A stretch of 64,000 nt of DNA from Anaeromyces robustus. Lineage: Eukaryota; Neocallimastigomycota; Neocallimastigomycetes; Neocallimastigales; Neocallimastigaceae. The notes beneath the pieces were generated by a model, which worked only from the letters and a program-made list of their open reading frames with translations, did not search any database and was not told where the DNA came from. Location: assembly GCA_002104895.1 (NCBI GenBank), contig MCFG01000195.1:1-64000 (forward strand), given 5' to 3'. The position numbers were made by a program, and so were the translations under genes. Below are positions 1 to 19,555 of the stretch, in pieces; positions within the stretch are counted from its first letter, which is position 1; every line of letters starts with the position of its first letter.

Positions 1-282
1 AATAATTAACATTAAATTATAGTTTTTTTTTTTATTATATTTATTTGCAAATATTATTATATATTTAATTTTTCGTTTCTTTTATCTTTTCTTTTCTTTT
101 TTTTTAAAATTTTTTATTTACATTTATATTTAATTCATATAAATATTAAGAAAAAATTTTAATTTTAAAAATTAAAAAAAAAAAAAAAAAAAAAAGAAAA
201 AATGATAAAAAAGATAAACTCTAAAAATAAATATATATTTTCCTTTTCTTTTCTATTATTATTTAATATTTAATATATATCC
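1..282. other. AT-rich flank downstream of Med20
   Basis: Nearly pure A/T sequence between the window edge and the stop codon of the minus-strand Med20 gene, so it is the 3' flank of that gene. It holds homopolymer runs (an A run near 173-195) and no open frame or RNA gene that I can recognise. Confidence 0.6.
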
Positions 283-420
283 TTATAAAATTTTTTCATT
301 ACGTAAAAGATTAATATATTGATAAGCAGTATGTTTTGATGTAAAAATAAAATTATATCTACCACGTTCTTTAACTTCTTTAATTTCTTTTCCTTCTTGT
401 AGAATAGTGATAGAATTTAA

Positions 421-452
<32 letters not shown>

Positions 453-1409
453 TATTATTGTTATTATTATTATTATTATTATTATAATTAGGAGAATTTA
501 ATTGATGATTTGTAAGGTATAATGATTGACCTCCTGATGGTGGTGGTAATGGAGAAGATATATTAATACCAGAATTTATTATTTTTAAAGTTGGTATAGT
601 AGAGGTATTTATTGTTGATAAAGCAGAAGATTGAATAAAACTACTAATTTGTGATGAAGAAAGAGGTTGATGTAGTAAAGGTTCTTTTCTTTTTTGTATT
701 TTACTTAATAATGCATTTTGTTTTGCTTTTGAAAATACATTTGGTATGGTAGTAGGTGTAGTAGGATTTGAATTTGTTGCTGTTCCAGTAGGTGTATTTA
801 TGTTAAGTAATGTAGGTAAAGGAGATTTTGTATTGGCCGATAGGTTAGTTGGATTAAAAGGATTTAAAGATGGATTAGTTAATGAATTAAATAAAAATGG
901 TGCAGCTGGTACAGCGGGTACAGCAGTTGTTGATGCTGTTGCCGTTTTATTTAAGGTTGAAAAGGTATTTAAATTATTAACATTAGGCCGTATATTAATA
1001 TCATAATTAGTAATATCTGTTGCTGTTGCTGCCGCTGCCGCAGCAGCAGCGTTTAATGCTAATGGATTTAAATTTAAATTTAAACTTGCTAATGTACTAA
1101 TATTTGCCAATGGATTAGATGTTACTAAAGGATTAGTAGCTACTGAAGGAATAGGTGCTATAGATGGTGTTATGGCAGTAGAATTAATAGATGCTGATAA
1201 TGTAGCTGTTGCAGTAGTTGAAGTCGTTGCAGTCGTTGCAGTCGTTGCAGCTGTAGTAGTAGTAGTAGTGGTAGTAGTAGTAGTTATTGTTGTGTTATTT
1301 GCTGTTGTTATATTTGGTTTTAAAGTATTAATATTATTATTAACTGTTGCTGATCCTATAGTATTAGTTAATAAACCTTTACTATTTAAGGTATTTGATG
1401 CTGTTTCTA

Positions 1410-1443
<34 letters not shown>

Positions 1444-2166
1444 TGAATTTGAATTAGTACTTAAAGAATTATTATTATTAGTCATAGCAGCATCAGTATT
1501 AGTTGTTGTTAGATTATCAGTTGTTGTCGTTATAGAAGACTGTATTGTACTGGTATTATTAATACTTGAAGGTGTATTTAAAGAATTAGAATTATTATTT
1601 GTTGTTGTGGTAGATGTCGTTCCAGGCGTAGTAGAAGTTCCTGTAGTCATTATTGTATCTATTGTCATACTAGAATCTGTTGTTACATATTTATTTGTTT
1701 CATTTACAATATTAGATATTTCTGTGCTACCTAAACTTCCAGGTGTTTCCACTACAGAACTTTGATTAAATGTAGTATTTGAATATGGACTACTTGATGT
1801 TAATATTTCATTTGAAGATATATTTGTTTGATTAGTATTATTTGGAATATCTATTTCCATTTTAACATTTGGTATGATAGAAGATTCTTTATTATATTTT
1901 TTTGATAGGTCATCATTCTCTTTTGTTTGACTTAAACCTACTGTGGTATAATCATAACCATTATCTGGACGTTTTAATTCTAATTTATAATTTTTTAATA
2001 GTTCTCCTGGAATTAAATAATTAATAAATTCTATTAATAAATTTGAAGAATCAGTAACTGAAGTACTTTTTGTATGCTCAAGCTAGATTTATTATATATT
2101 ATATTATATTTATATTATATTTTGTTTTATTTTTATATTTTATCATTGAAACATATAAAGATTGTC

Positions 2167-2235
<69 letters not shown>

Positions 2236-2297
2236 TAGAATATAAAATAATATCAAATATACAATATACAATTAATAGTAAAATGGATAATATTAAG

Positions 2298-2337
<40 letters not shown>

Positions 2338-3507
2338 TTATTGTTTAAAAAAATATATATATTAAAATTGATTTTTATGTAAAATATTTATAAATGTGTT
2401 TAAAAAATTACTTCAATTATTAATCCTTTTGAATGGGAACCAACATTAAGTTTTCCATATCGAACATTATAATCACCTATTTCGAAATTATAACCCTATT
2501 TTTTTTTTTTTAAGTAATATATATATATATTAAATTATTTAAATTTTTTTTTTTTTATTAATATTATAAAAAGAAAAGAAATAATATAATAATAAAATTT
2601 TTATTGAAAAAAAAAAAAAAAATACATAAATATATTTTGTATTAATGTTAACATACATCTATTCTCGCAATTTGTCGAACTGTCCATATATTTTTTATTT
2701 TTGCAATAAGTTCAACAAAAGAACTATCAGCTTCCATTATAACTTTTTCATCAATAATGGAATAAACATGATTAGGATTTGAAGAAAAGGATAACAAATA
2801 CATTGATTCTCCTCTTCCTGAATTTTTTATTAATTCTATTGGTACTCTTGGGAATATAACTGATTTATATAGTTTACATACAACACTCCAATGATCTAAT
2901 TGTTTTCCACCAAAAATATTTATTATACGATTTTCCATAGCAGACATTATACCTGTTACTATGGAAAGTTCTTTGATAAAAAATATACTATTTTTTTTTT
3001 TTTATTTCATATTATTTGAATTTTTTAAAATATCAATTATTATTTTTTTTATCATTTTGTATTAAAATTCAAGTTATATTTTATAAAATATTCCAGTTTA
3101 TTTTTAATATTTTTGGTTTATTATTTTATTAAGTTAATCATTTTCAAATTAGTGGAGAATTATATATTAATGGTCCACATATATATACATTTCATAGTAT
3201 TTATTTCAAATTGTTATTATTTTTATATTATTTTATTAGATTTTATAATTTTGAATATAATGTAATTATATACATTATTTTGAATAAGTAATTATAGGTT
3301 ATAAAAAAATTATTTAATAAAATGTGTATATTAAATAATAAATAAATTATTCAAAAAAAAAATATCATTAAATATTAAAGTATATTAATATTTATATATT
3401 CATTTATAATTGTTATAAAAACATTTTATAATAAGTAATAATTAATATAATGAAATAAAAAAAAAATAAGAATTATATTCAATATATTATTACCATGTAA
3501 CACCCAT
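283..3507 (-). CDS. MED20: Mediator complex subunit Med20 with giant low-complexity insert
   Basis: Med20 is a head-module subunit of Mediator, the nuclear RNA polymerase II coactivator. Exons on the minus strand, in coding order: 3507-3494, 2987-2657, 2495-2412, 2082-283 (2229 nt, 742 aa, all phases close). The 14-nt first exon gives MGVT plus two bases of a Cys codon, matching the conserved Med20 start. Exon 2 carries the head of the fold (GGKQLDHWSVV...; WTVRQIARID), exon 3 GYNFEIGDYNVRYGKL and KGLIIE, and exon 4 opens with LEHTKSTSVTD and LLIEFINYLIPG. Together these align over the length of animal Med20 (about 210 aa). The family's last helix appears only at the extreme C-terminus (HTAYQYINLLRNEKIL, about 727-742). 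Between lie roughly 470-500 residues rich in Asn, Thr, Ser and Ala, partly pure AAT- or GTT/GTA-type repeats. Donors are GT and acceptors TAG. A shorter model starting at the Met at 1860 would lose the whole Med20 fold. Confidence 0.85.
2167..2235. repeat. (AAT)n microsatellite in Med20 intron 3
   Basis: About 22 copies of a three-base AAT repeat inside the intron at 2083-2411, followed by an A run near 2300-2330. It makes a spurious plus-strand polyAsn frame. Confidence 0.9.
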
Positions 3508-3741
3508 TTTCCATATATTTTTATTATAAGATTAGATAATTTGTTAAATGTATATTTTAAATAAAATCTTAATAAAATATATATGATATACGATAATTAT
3601 TTCATATCTTTCTCTTTTAATATTATTAAATAAATAGAATAAATAAAGAAATAAAAAATATAATAAAATTATAAAAATTAAATAAAATGATATAAAAAGA
3701 AAAAACTTAATCTCAAATGATATGATAATCACAAATAATAG

Positions 3742-3779
<38 letters not shown>

Positions 3780-4203
3780 AGTTAATTATTTATATTAATA
3801 AAAAAAATTTTTTTTATTTTGTAATCACATTAATTTTTATAATTTATTATAATATATTTAATATATTTAATATTTATTATTTCTATATATAAAAATTTTT
3901 AATTTTTTATTATATTTAAAGGAATATATAATAGAAAAAATGATTTAAAAAAACAATTCTGTATAATAATATAAAATCATCAAATTAAAAGATTTTTATG
4001 AATATTAAATAACTACTAGTTTTTGAAGATATTATTTATATATAATTAAGTATATATAATGATAATTAAAATAAATATAAGTAAATAAATAAATATAATA
4101 ATAATTATAAAATAAAATAAAATAAAATAAGATAAAATGTAAATAATATATATTATTACTATTATATTGTTGTTATTATATATTATAAAAATAATCAATA
4201 ATC

Positions 4204-4234
<31 letters not shown>

Positions 4235-4927
4235 TTATAGTAAATAAGATCAATATAATAAAAAAGAAAAAGTTAAAATTATAAAATAAGCTTTTTAGGT
4301 ATATAAAAAAAGGATGATTATTAATAAATTAAAAAATTGTTATTTATTTAATTATTTTTATTTTTAATATTTAAAATATTTTTTATTTTATTTCAATAGT
4401 TTTTTTATTGAATATATATATATATATAATAAAATAAAAATTTTATTATATTAATGTATAATTTTTTAAATTTTTATCTTTAAATAATATATATTTTAAA
4501 AGTTGTAGAAAAAAAAAAAAAAAGAAAAATTAGCAATTATAAATAAAAAATAAACAGTGCTATATATTTTAAGATATATAATATAAATTAAGTAAGTAAA
4601 TATATATATATATATTCAACAAATAATAATAATTAAATAATATAAAAAATTTTTTTATTTGGAATAGTTATTAAAATATGAAATTTTAATTTTTTTATCA
4701 AAACTATTTTATATTCATAAAATACAATAATATAAATTGCTGTCAATGCATATAAAATATTAAATTATTATCGTTATTTTATTTTTCTCTCTTTTTTTCG
4801 TTTTTCAATATAATATTTTATAATTTTTAATATAAAAATATAAATATTAAAATCAAAGCAAAGTAAGACCAACAAGAAATAAAAAGTATAAAGGTGAAAT
4901 CTTCAGGATTAAAAGAATATATACCCA
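3508..4927. other. Intergenic, no gene seen
   Basis: Upstream region of Med20. It is A/T with poly-A runs (3739-3774, 4203-4227) and short AAAAT repeats near 4108-4135. The only open frame (minus, 3544-3732) is Ile/Phe/Leu/Tyr-rich and looks like chance translation of A/T DNA. On the minus strand an ATG at 4928 opens a 33-codon frame (MGIYSFNPEDF..., then hydrophobic) in slightly GC-richer DNA. It could be an exon of the doubtful gene at 4928-5125. Confidence 0.5.
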
Positions 4928-5125
4928 TTATAAAAAAAAGAAAAAAGAATAACCGAAGAAAAGAAAGTAATAATTATTATAATACCAATAAGTTTCTAAA
5001 CTATTATTAATATTGTTATTAATAATCTTAGAAATATTATTATAATCATTAAAATTATTATCAGAATCAATAATATTATTTAAATTATTAGCTAAAGATT
5101 TAATATTTTTAATAATCATATCCAT
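4928..5125 (-). CDS. Doubtful small ORF, possible tail-anchored protein or first exon
   Basis: A 65-codon frame, MDMIIKNIKSLANNL..., with a polar Asn/Asp-rich N-terminal two thirds and an aromatic, hydrophobic tail (YFLFFGYSFFFFL) that could be a membrane anchor. The ATG lies 43 bp from the start codon of the divergent Ras GEF gene. Possible donor sites occur at TTG-GTATTA and TTCG-GTTATT. A short GC-richer frame follows whose ATG overlaps this stop codon (TAATG), so the real product could be spliced. I recognise no family. It may be chance sequence. Confidence 0.25.
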   Translation of the reverse strand: MDMIIKNIKSLANNLNNIIDSDNNFNDYNNISKIINNNINNSLETYWYYNNYYFLFFGYSFFFFL

Positions 5126-5168
5126 TATAAAATATATTAAAATAAACTGGATAAAGAATATATAATAT
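5126..5168. promoter_or_regulatory. Putative very short bidirectional intergenic spacer
   Basis: 43 bp separate the start codon of the minus-strand small ORF (5125) from the start codon of exon 1 of the Ras GEF gene (5169). If both are real they share one promoter. The sequence is A/T with TATATAATATAT close to the plus-strand ATG. No specific factor site is recognised. Confidence 0.2.
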
Positions 5169-11512
<6,344 letters not shown>

Positions 11513-12044
11513 TTAAATAATAATAATAAAAAAAATTAATCACAATATTATTAATAGAATTGTATATATATTCACGAAATATAAATATATAAAAATAAAA
11601 ATAAAAAAAAAAAAAATTTTTTTATTCAACTTATTTAATACTTTATGTATAAGAATCTATAATATTTCTTATTAAGCATGCTATTTTCCTATTAAAATGG
11701 TTTAATTTATTATTATAAGTGTAATATTTTTTTTTTTACATAAACATTTAAAAAGTAATAATAGAAAAATTAATGATAATAATTATAATTATAATAATTA
11801 CAATATATATATATATTTATATATAATTTATATATAAAACTAATAATTATAAATACTATTAATAAAACTAAACATAATATATATATACATACATAAATAT
11901 TACCACCTTTTTTACATTATAAATATATAATCAATTATATATATATAATATACAATAAATATAAATATACATATAAAACAAAAAAGATTCAATTATTATT
12001 AATATCAAATAATAAATATATATATAAAATTAAAATACCTTTAA

Positions 12045-12082
<38 letters not shown>

Positions 12083-13129
12083 AATTTTATTTATTGATTT
12101 ATTTTATTTATATTAAATGAAGAGAGAAAAAAAAATTAATAATATAAAAAAAAAAAAAAATCTTTTTTTAAAATTTTTAAAATAGAAATAATTAAAAAAG
12201 AAAAAATATGTTTTTTTTTTTTTTTAAAAAAAATAATAATTTTTAAATATATGAAAAAAAAATGTTTGTAATAATTATAATTACCATATAATTAATAAAT
12301 CAACTATTTATAATAATAATTAATTAAATAAATAATAATAAAAAAATATATATTTATATATATATAAATATTTATAATTATTTATTTTAATAAATAAATA
12401 AAAATAAATATTTTAATATTTCTAACTAGTTTTTTATTATTATTAGTGATATTATTGTTTGTTTTTGAATTATATCTATTATTTATATTATATAATTATT
12501 TACTGTTATCATATAAATATAATATATTATAATTATAATTATTATTATTTTTTTTTATTTTATTTTAATTATTATTATTATTATTTTTTTTATTTCATTT
12601 TTATTTTTTGGGAAAAAAAATGTTTGAAGACGATTATTAGGATAATTTTTTTTTTTTAAAAAAAGGATTGAATTTTATATAATATATATAATATTTAAAT
12701 TATTATTAAATTTTAATTTTATATTTTATAACTTTTTTTTTCTTTTTTTTTTTTTTAAATAAAAAAAAAAAATGATGAAGATTATAAGATTATTATTATT
12801 ATTTTTTTATTAAAGGATATATCTTTGAAATGTATTTATAAATGATAATAATAAAAAAAAAAATGTTTAAATAATTTTAAATATATTATATATTATATAA
12901 ATTTTTATATAAATATTTTTTTTTTGAAATTTTTTTGAAAAAGTTTTTTTTTTAAATTCTTTTTTTTATATTAACTTTTAGTTAAATATATATATATATT
13001 TATTATTTATTTATTTATTTTTTTTTTGTAATTTTTTTTTTATTTTATTTTTTAATTAAATATCTATTTTTATGATGAATTTATATTTATTTGAATTAAT
13101 TATAATTTACTTTTTATAGAACCATGTAT
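11513..13129. other. Convergent intergenic region between Ras GEF and HMG-CoA reductase
   Basis: Both neighbouring genes end here, so this holds two 3' flanks. The sequence is A/T with a 36-T run (12045-12080) and many A/T homopolymers. The plus-strand frame at 12459-12659 is Tyr/Ile/Phe-only and is rejected. No gene or RNA is recognised. Confidence 0.6.
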
Positions 13130-15618
13130 TTAATTGCTTGATAAATTTTCTAATAAGTCTTTAACGTTATAATATTTTTGATATTCATCAATAGTTGATT
13201 CAAGCATTTCTTTTGAGAAAAGAAGACAAGTTTCAGTATTGAATAATTGTGATTTTATTATGGAATGATCAGTTTCTATTAAATATTGTTTAATTTCTTC
13301 TTGGTAACGTTGATAGAATGGTTCATTATCAACAGATTCTATGGTATTTACAATAGATGGTGTACTAATAGAATCATCAGTATCATCATCATCTTCAAAG
13401 TGGAACATATTTTGTCTTGGGTTAGTTTTTTCACGCATTTCTTTCCATATAATGAAAGAATTAGTAATACCATTACCAATACTACCATCATGACTTACTT
13501 TTTTATTTTGATTTTGAATAAGTAAAAGATCACGTCCTAAACGTCCAAGGTCATGATCTTTAGCTAATTCCCATTCTAAATAACTACCTAAAGCTAAAAG
13601 GAATTTTATTCTACGAGAATTAATAAGAGTTGGGTCAAATGAAATGGCATTACAAAGTAAAACCATGGTGACTTGGAATCTCTTAGAATGAATTGGAAGA
13701 AAACGTTTAAATAAATTAAGGTATACTGGATCTTGTTGTTTTGCAGCACCATTAATAAGTGCTGGTGGACGTACTTCACTTGGTTTATATGGTGGAATTG
13801 GTGATGAAACAAGTGAACTAATAACTTTTCTTTGTTCTTCAAGAAGAGAAGATGAAAGAGAAGAATGACCAACCCATTGAACAACTCTTAATTCAAAGAC
13901 TTGCCATAAAGCTAATAATAATGGGAAACCAACTTGAATTAAGGTTGGATCACTTAAATTTTTAATATCATCAGAAATATCTAAAATATTTCTACGGAAA
14001 ATACCAGTATCTGGAACTGACCAGGATAAACCACTACTACTTGGAACAGAATGAGCAGAAATTGGACCTGGTAAATGAATATTTGGATTTTGAAGTTGTT
14101 GATTAGCATAAGCTTGAATAGTAGTAAGATATTTATCAATGGATGGTTGTTGGGATTTATTCTTTAATGAGGAAGAAGTAGATGATTTTGGTCTTTTTGA
14201 ATGTCTAAAGATTCTTTCAATGAAACGAGTAGTTTGTTTTGGATAGTAAGTCATTAATCTAGTGGTTAAGAGATTTATAAGCATAGATAAGAATTTCAAT
14301 TTCTTAGCTAAAACGAGATTAGCACGTCCTGAAGTAGCATTATTAAATTGGAATTTATCCATAACAACAATAATTGATGAAAGCCAAGTGTAATCTTTAT
14401 TACCAAATAAAAGTTGAGAAACAGGATCATCATGAGTACCAGTTGGGAATTCAATATTAGTTGGTTGATCAGTTAAAGTTTGGAATGCAATATTTAAAGT
14501 AACACGATTATTTTTGTCTTCACCTTCTGGTACATATTCTTCGAAATAGAACATACTTGGTGGTTTAGCTGGTGAAGAATCACCTTCTAAATGTTTTCTT
14601 AAAGTACTGTGTAATTCGTGAGCTAATATATATTCCTTTGCAGCATTTAAATTAATTCTATTACATGAAACCATGTAATCTGTAACTTCAGAAATAGTAT
14701 GTGGTGGAGCACCAGCTGCAATAGCAATATTACGAGCATGAAGTGACATATGACCTCTTTGAATACCTTCAGTAGTTAAAGCTCTAACAGCAGCAAAGTT
14801 TTGAGCAAGACCAATACAAGCAAAAATCTATTTAATATTTTATAAATTTTATAAATAAATTTAATTTAATATTATATAAATACAAATATTTAAAAAAAAT
14901 ATAAATATTATAAAAAAATTAATTAGTTTTTTTTTTTTTTTTTTCTTCTTCAATTGTTGTTATAATATTATATATACATATAATATATTATTTTCATTAT
15001 ATATATATATTATTTTTTTAATTATATATATATAATAACAATATTTTAAATCATATTTTAAAATCAAAAAATCATATTTTAAAATCAAAAAAAAAAAAAA
15101 AAAAAAAAAAAAAATAAAATAAAATTTATTCCTTATTTATTAATTAAAAATAAAAACTTACAGCTGATAAAGCTTTAGAATCTGGATGACCCATAAGACC
15201 TAAAGTATAATGATAAACTGGGTTAGTTTTTAATACACCACCTTTAGTACCAACAGCAATTGGCATTTCAATTTCACCACAGAAATAACGTTGTTTAACT
15301 TTAGTATTATCAACTTCTTCTTCAACTTCTTCCATCCAGTAACTAGTTAAAGATTTATAATGTCCTTTAACTGGTTCATTAACAGTTTCACTTGAACCAC
15401 TAGCTGCATAAGCATGTGCAGCAGCTTCAATAGCTCTCCAATCTTGACCAGTAGCTAAAGCAACAGCATCAATACCATTTAAAATACCTTTATTATGAGT
15501 TGTTGCTCTGTAAACATCATCTTCAGCAAGTTCATAAGCTTCAATCATACCTCTTGCTACTTGTTCACCAGTATATTTCTTATATTTCATTTTTTCTACT
15601 GGAATTTTGAAAGAAGCC

Positions 15619-15652
<34 letters not shown>

Positions 15653-17323
15653 TAAATAATAATTTATATTTTCATTATATTATTTTAAAAATTATACATT
15701 ATATAATATATTATAATTTTATTATAATTTAATTATTAATATTTTAAAAAATACGATATGATATTTTTATTATAATCTTAATTATTATATTATTTTTATC
15801 ATAATGAAAGCCTAATTTACTTACAGTAACAATTCTTTCAGTACATAAATTAGATACAATTCTTAAACCAATACGACCATTAGTAATATCGGCTAAGAAT
15901 GGAGCAACACCTTCAGCAACAGTACTAGCACAATTAGCACCTTTTTTTTTGTAAGTAGGAAGAAACAAAATTTTTTTATTTTTTTTTTTTTTTTTTTAAG
16001 TCAGAAATTACAGAATTATTATATATTAATTTTTATAAACTTATATTAAATTATATTAAATTATAATAATAATATTTACCCATTGCATCACAAACATCAA
16101 TATGGAAATGACAAACTAACCATTCACTTGATGGTGAACTTATTACAACTTGATTTGGTCTAAGTTTTCTTTCATTCTTTTTAATTCTACGAACAACCAT
16201 ATTTACTACACCACCACCTCTAGAATACATATTTTGACAGTATTGATTAGCGTAAGTAATAATTTCATTTTTCATATCGTTTAACTAAAAAACATTATTA
16301 ATATATTTTTTTTTAAAGTATAATTTATATTGTTTTAGTTATTTATTAATTTTTTTATAATGTGTATATAATATATAATTTTTATAGATTATTAGGAAAA
16401 AAATTTTTTTTTCATCCTTTTTTTTTTTTTTTTTTGTAAAAATTTTAAATACCTTCTTTTCATTTTCATCTAAACGATCGTCTGGAACATCTAAAATAAC
16501 AACTTGAGCAAAAGTAATGTTTCTTTCAGAAGTTTTAGTATAGAATGTTTTTCCTTTAGCGAATTGAGATATTGTTTTAGCAGCACCAGAAACAGCAGCT
16601 ACTACTGAAGGTTCTTCAATTGCCATTGGAACAATTGTTGGTTTACCATCAATATTGAAATTTAAAGCAACACCAACTGGAAGTCCAAGTGTACTATTAA
16701 TATTAAAAAAAATATATCATAAAAATAGGTTAGTTTATAATAAATTATTATTATTTTTATTATTTTTTTTTTTATACTTTTATTTTTTATTAATTAATAT
16801 TTTTTTTTTATCATTTTAATTCTTTATTATTATTATCTATTTCTTTTTCTTTTTTTTTTTTTTTTCTTTTTTTTTTTTTTTTTATAATATCGGTAACATA
16901 AATAATTTAAGTTAAATAAAATAAAAATAAAATAAAAAAAAAAAGAATATTAATAGCATATTATATTTTTTTAATTACTAACCCGACACAATTTTCAATC
17001 ATATTATCAGCAATATGTTCATCTAATGATGTAATTGGGAATTTTTCCTCGTGAACTGTTAAACCATTTAAGTCTGATACAGATTCATTACGGTGAATAG
17101 AAGCATCTGAAGCTGATTCTGTTAAATTTGATACTGAACCGGAAGAAGGTGAATGAAGGAATGATGCTTTAGAAATTATTGGTGAAGTTGGTGGAAAAAG
17201 ATTTGGAAATGCTAATTTTAATTGATTTTGTCTTTCCTTCAATGCTTTTTTGTAAAATCCAGACCAGATATTAACTTTTTGTTCCGGCTGGGTTTTAGCT
17301 TCAGCTGTTGCCATCATAACCAT
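13130..17323 (-). CDS. HMG-CoA reductase, class II (bacterial-type), with long C-terminal extension
   Basis: Reduces HMG-CoA to mevalonate (or the reverse) in the isoprenoid pathway. Minus-strand exons in coding order: 17323-16983, 16693-16453, 16284-16080, 15940-15825, 15617-15162, 14827-13130 (3057 nt, 1018 aa, phases close). The catalytic part, about 90-535, reads like class II enzymes: MIENCVG (catalytic Glu), LPVGVALNF, VPMAIEEPSVVAA, DAMGANCASTVAEG, THNKG (catalytic Lys, about 344), DWRAIEAAAH (Asp, about 360), and GIQRGHMSLHARNIA (His at about 479 and 483). There is no N-terminal membrane anchor of the class I fungal/animal type. The first 90 residues are Ser-rich and acidic. Residues about 536-1018 are a well-composed extension with no family I recognise (for example PTLIQVGFPLLLALWQVFEL). 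Class II suggests bacterial ancestry. I infer function from the retained catalytic residues. Confidence 0.9.
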
Positions 17324-17862
17324 TAAAACTTATTTTATTATTATTACTTAATTTTAAATTTTTGTTATTTTAATTCACGATTAATATATCTTTTATTATT
17401 TTGTTATATATATTTTATGTCTTATAATATTTATATATTTATATATTTATATATTTACACTATATATTTTTAAAAATATTATTGATTATAATATATATAG
17501 TATTAAAGTTAGTATTTTATATTAAGACATAATATAATAAATATTTTTATTATACTTTTTTATAAAATTTTAATTAGGATTATAAATAATTATTAAATAT
17601 TGCTGTTATATAATCTACCTTATTTATTATTTATTATTAAAATATTGAAAAAAAAAGGAAAAAGAAAAAAAAAAGTAGTTATATTATTATATTATCTATA
17701 GAATATAATAAATTAATTTAAAAGTTAGTTTAAAATTTTTAAAAATGTATTTAAATTTAAATATTAATATAAATATTTATTTCAATAAATAAAAGCAAAT
17801 TCCCAATTTCGTTCTTTATAATAATTAAATATTATCGATTTGTTGAAAATTCGAAATGTACT

Positions 17863-17894
<32 letters not shown>

Positions 17895-19386
17895 AATTAT
17901 TATTTATTATTTATTTATTTATGAATATTTTTCTTTAACTAAATTAATATAATAATAAGAAACATAAAATTAAAATTATTTATTTAGATTAATAAATTTT
18001 AATTATGTTTATCAAAATTTTGAAATCTAAAAATTGTTATAATTATTCTTTTTTAATATACAAATTTTCTTATAGTATTCTTATAGTATTTTGATTTATT
18101 ATTTGAATCTTCTTTTTTTTTTCCTTCCATTTTCTCCTTTGTTTAATTATTTATGAAATGTTAACGAAATTTCTTTCTTCGTAATTCTTTTATTTATATA
18201 TAATTATTATTTTTAAATTTTGTTAACAATGAAATACTTTATATCCTTTTTATGTTTATGGAGTGAAAAAATATCTACATTTATATTACTTTTTTGTTAT
18301 ATTATTAATTTTATTAAAATTCATTAATGTCATTCCAATTCCAATTTCAATTCCAATTTCAATTCCAATTTCAATTTCTTTCTTTTTTTTTTCTTTTTCT
18401 ATTAATTTATTTATATATTAATGATATTAATTGTGTAATATATTGTTATACAGGTTTTTTTTTTCAATTTGATAATTATTAATTATGCCAAATAAAATTG
18501 AAAATTTATTTATTTATTTAGAACATTAAAGTAAATTTTTTTCTTACATTTTTTAATTGGAAATATTTTTCATTTTTTTATTTTTTTTTTCTTTCCTATT
18601 TTTATTATAAGTGTTTTTTTTCCTTCTCTAAAAGGATTTAAGCAAAGCGAAAAGAAAAAAAAATTATATTTTCATATATATAAATTTTGAAATAATTATA
18701 AAATCAAATTAAATTTTATTATTCAGTAATATATTATAATATAATGCTAATATAATGTTAATATATAGATATATATAAGATTATTGGGTATAAAACATGG
18801 TATATGTATAATAATAAAAAAATAAAAAAAAAAATATTTTAATTATTATTATTATTATTGTTACAATCCAAAAAAAAAATTTGAGATGATTTATATATTA
18901 TTATATAGAAAATCCATCTTTATTATAAAACAATTAAATATAATATATAACATGAATATATTACATTACATTATTAATATATTATTAATATATTTAGCCA
19001 TAATTAAAAAATTTTAAAAAAAAAATAATAAAAAAAAAAACAAAACTATATTTAAATAAAAGGATAAAAAAATATTATGAATCTTTTAATATAAGAAATG
19101 TTTACAATAGTTTGTTCAATATTTCAAGTTCTTTCAATTTTATAACAGATTTATTATTATTATTATTGTTTTTTTAGCTATATTTTGTTTGTTTTTTCTT
19201 TATACTTTTCATTATAAAATAATATTAAAAAGTTTTATTATTAATACTAAAATTTTCTATATATTATAATATATATAGAAATATATAGTAAATATATTAG
19301 ATGTTAATTCCATATATATTATATTATAATGAATTATATGGTAGAAAATAAAAGTATTATAATTTTAAAAAAAAGCAACAATTAAT

Positions 19387-19396
19387 AAATAAATAA

Positions 19397-19443
<47 letters not shown>

Positions 19444-19472
19444 CTCAATAAATAAATAAATAAATAACTCAA

Positions 19473-19555
<83 letters not shown>

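Noticed and set aside
1172-1765. Plus-strand Val/Leu-rich frame of 197 codons (and a shorter one at 746-1006)
   Set aside because: Antisense shadow of the Asn/Thr repeats of Med20; its composition follows directly from the opposite strand.
13606-13884. Minus-strand Leu/Phe/His-rich frame and plus-strand frame 13286-13525
   Set aside because: Other-frame shadows of the last HMG-CoA reductase exon, which has coherent protein sequence.
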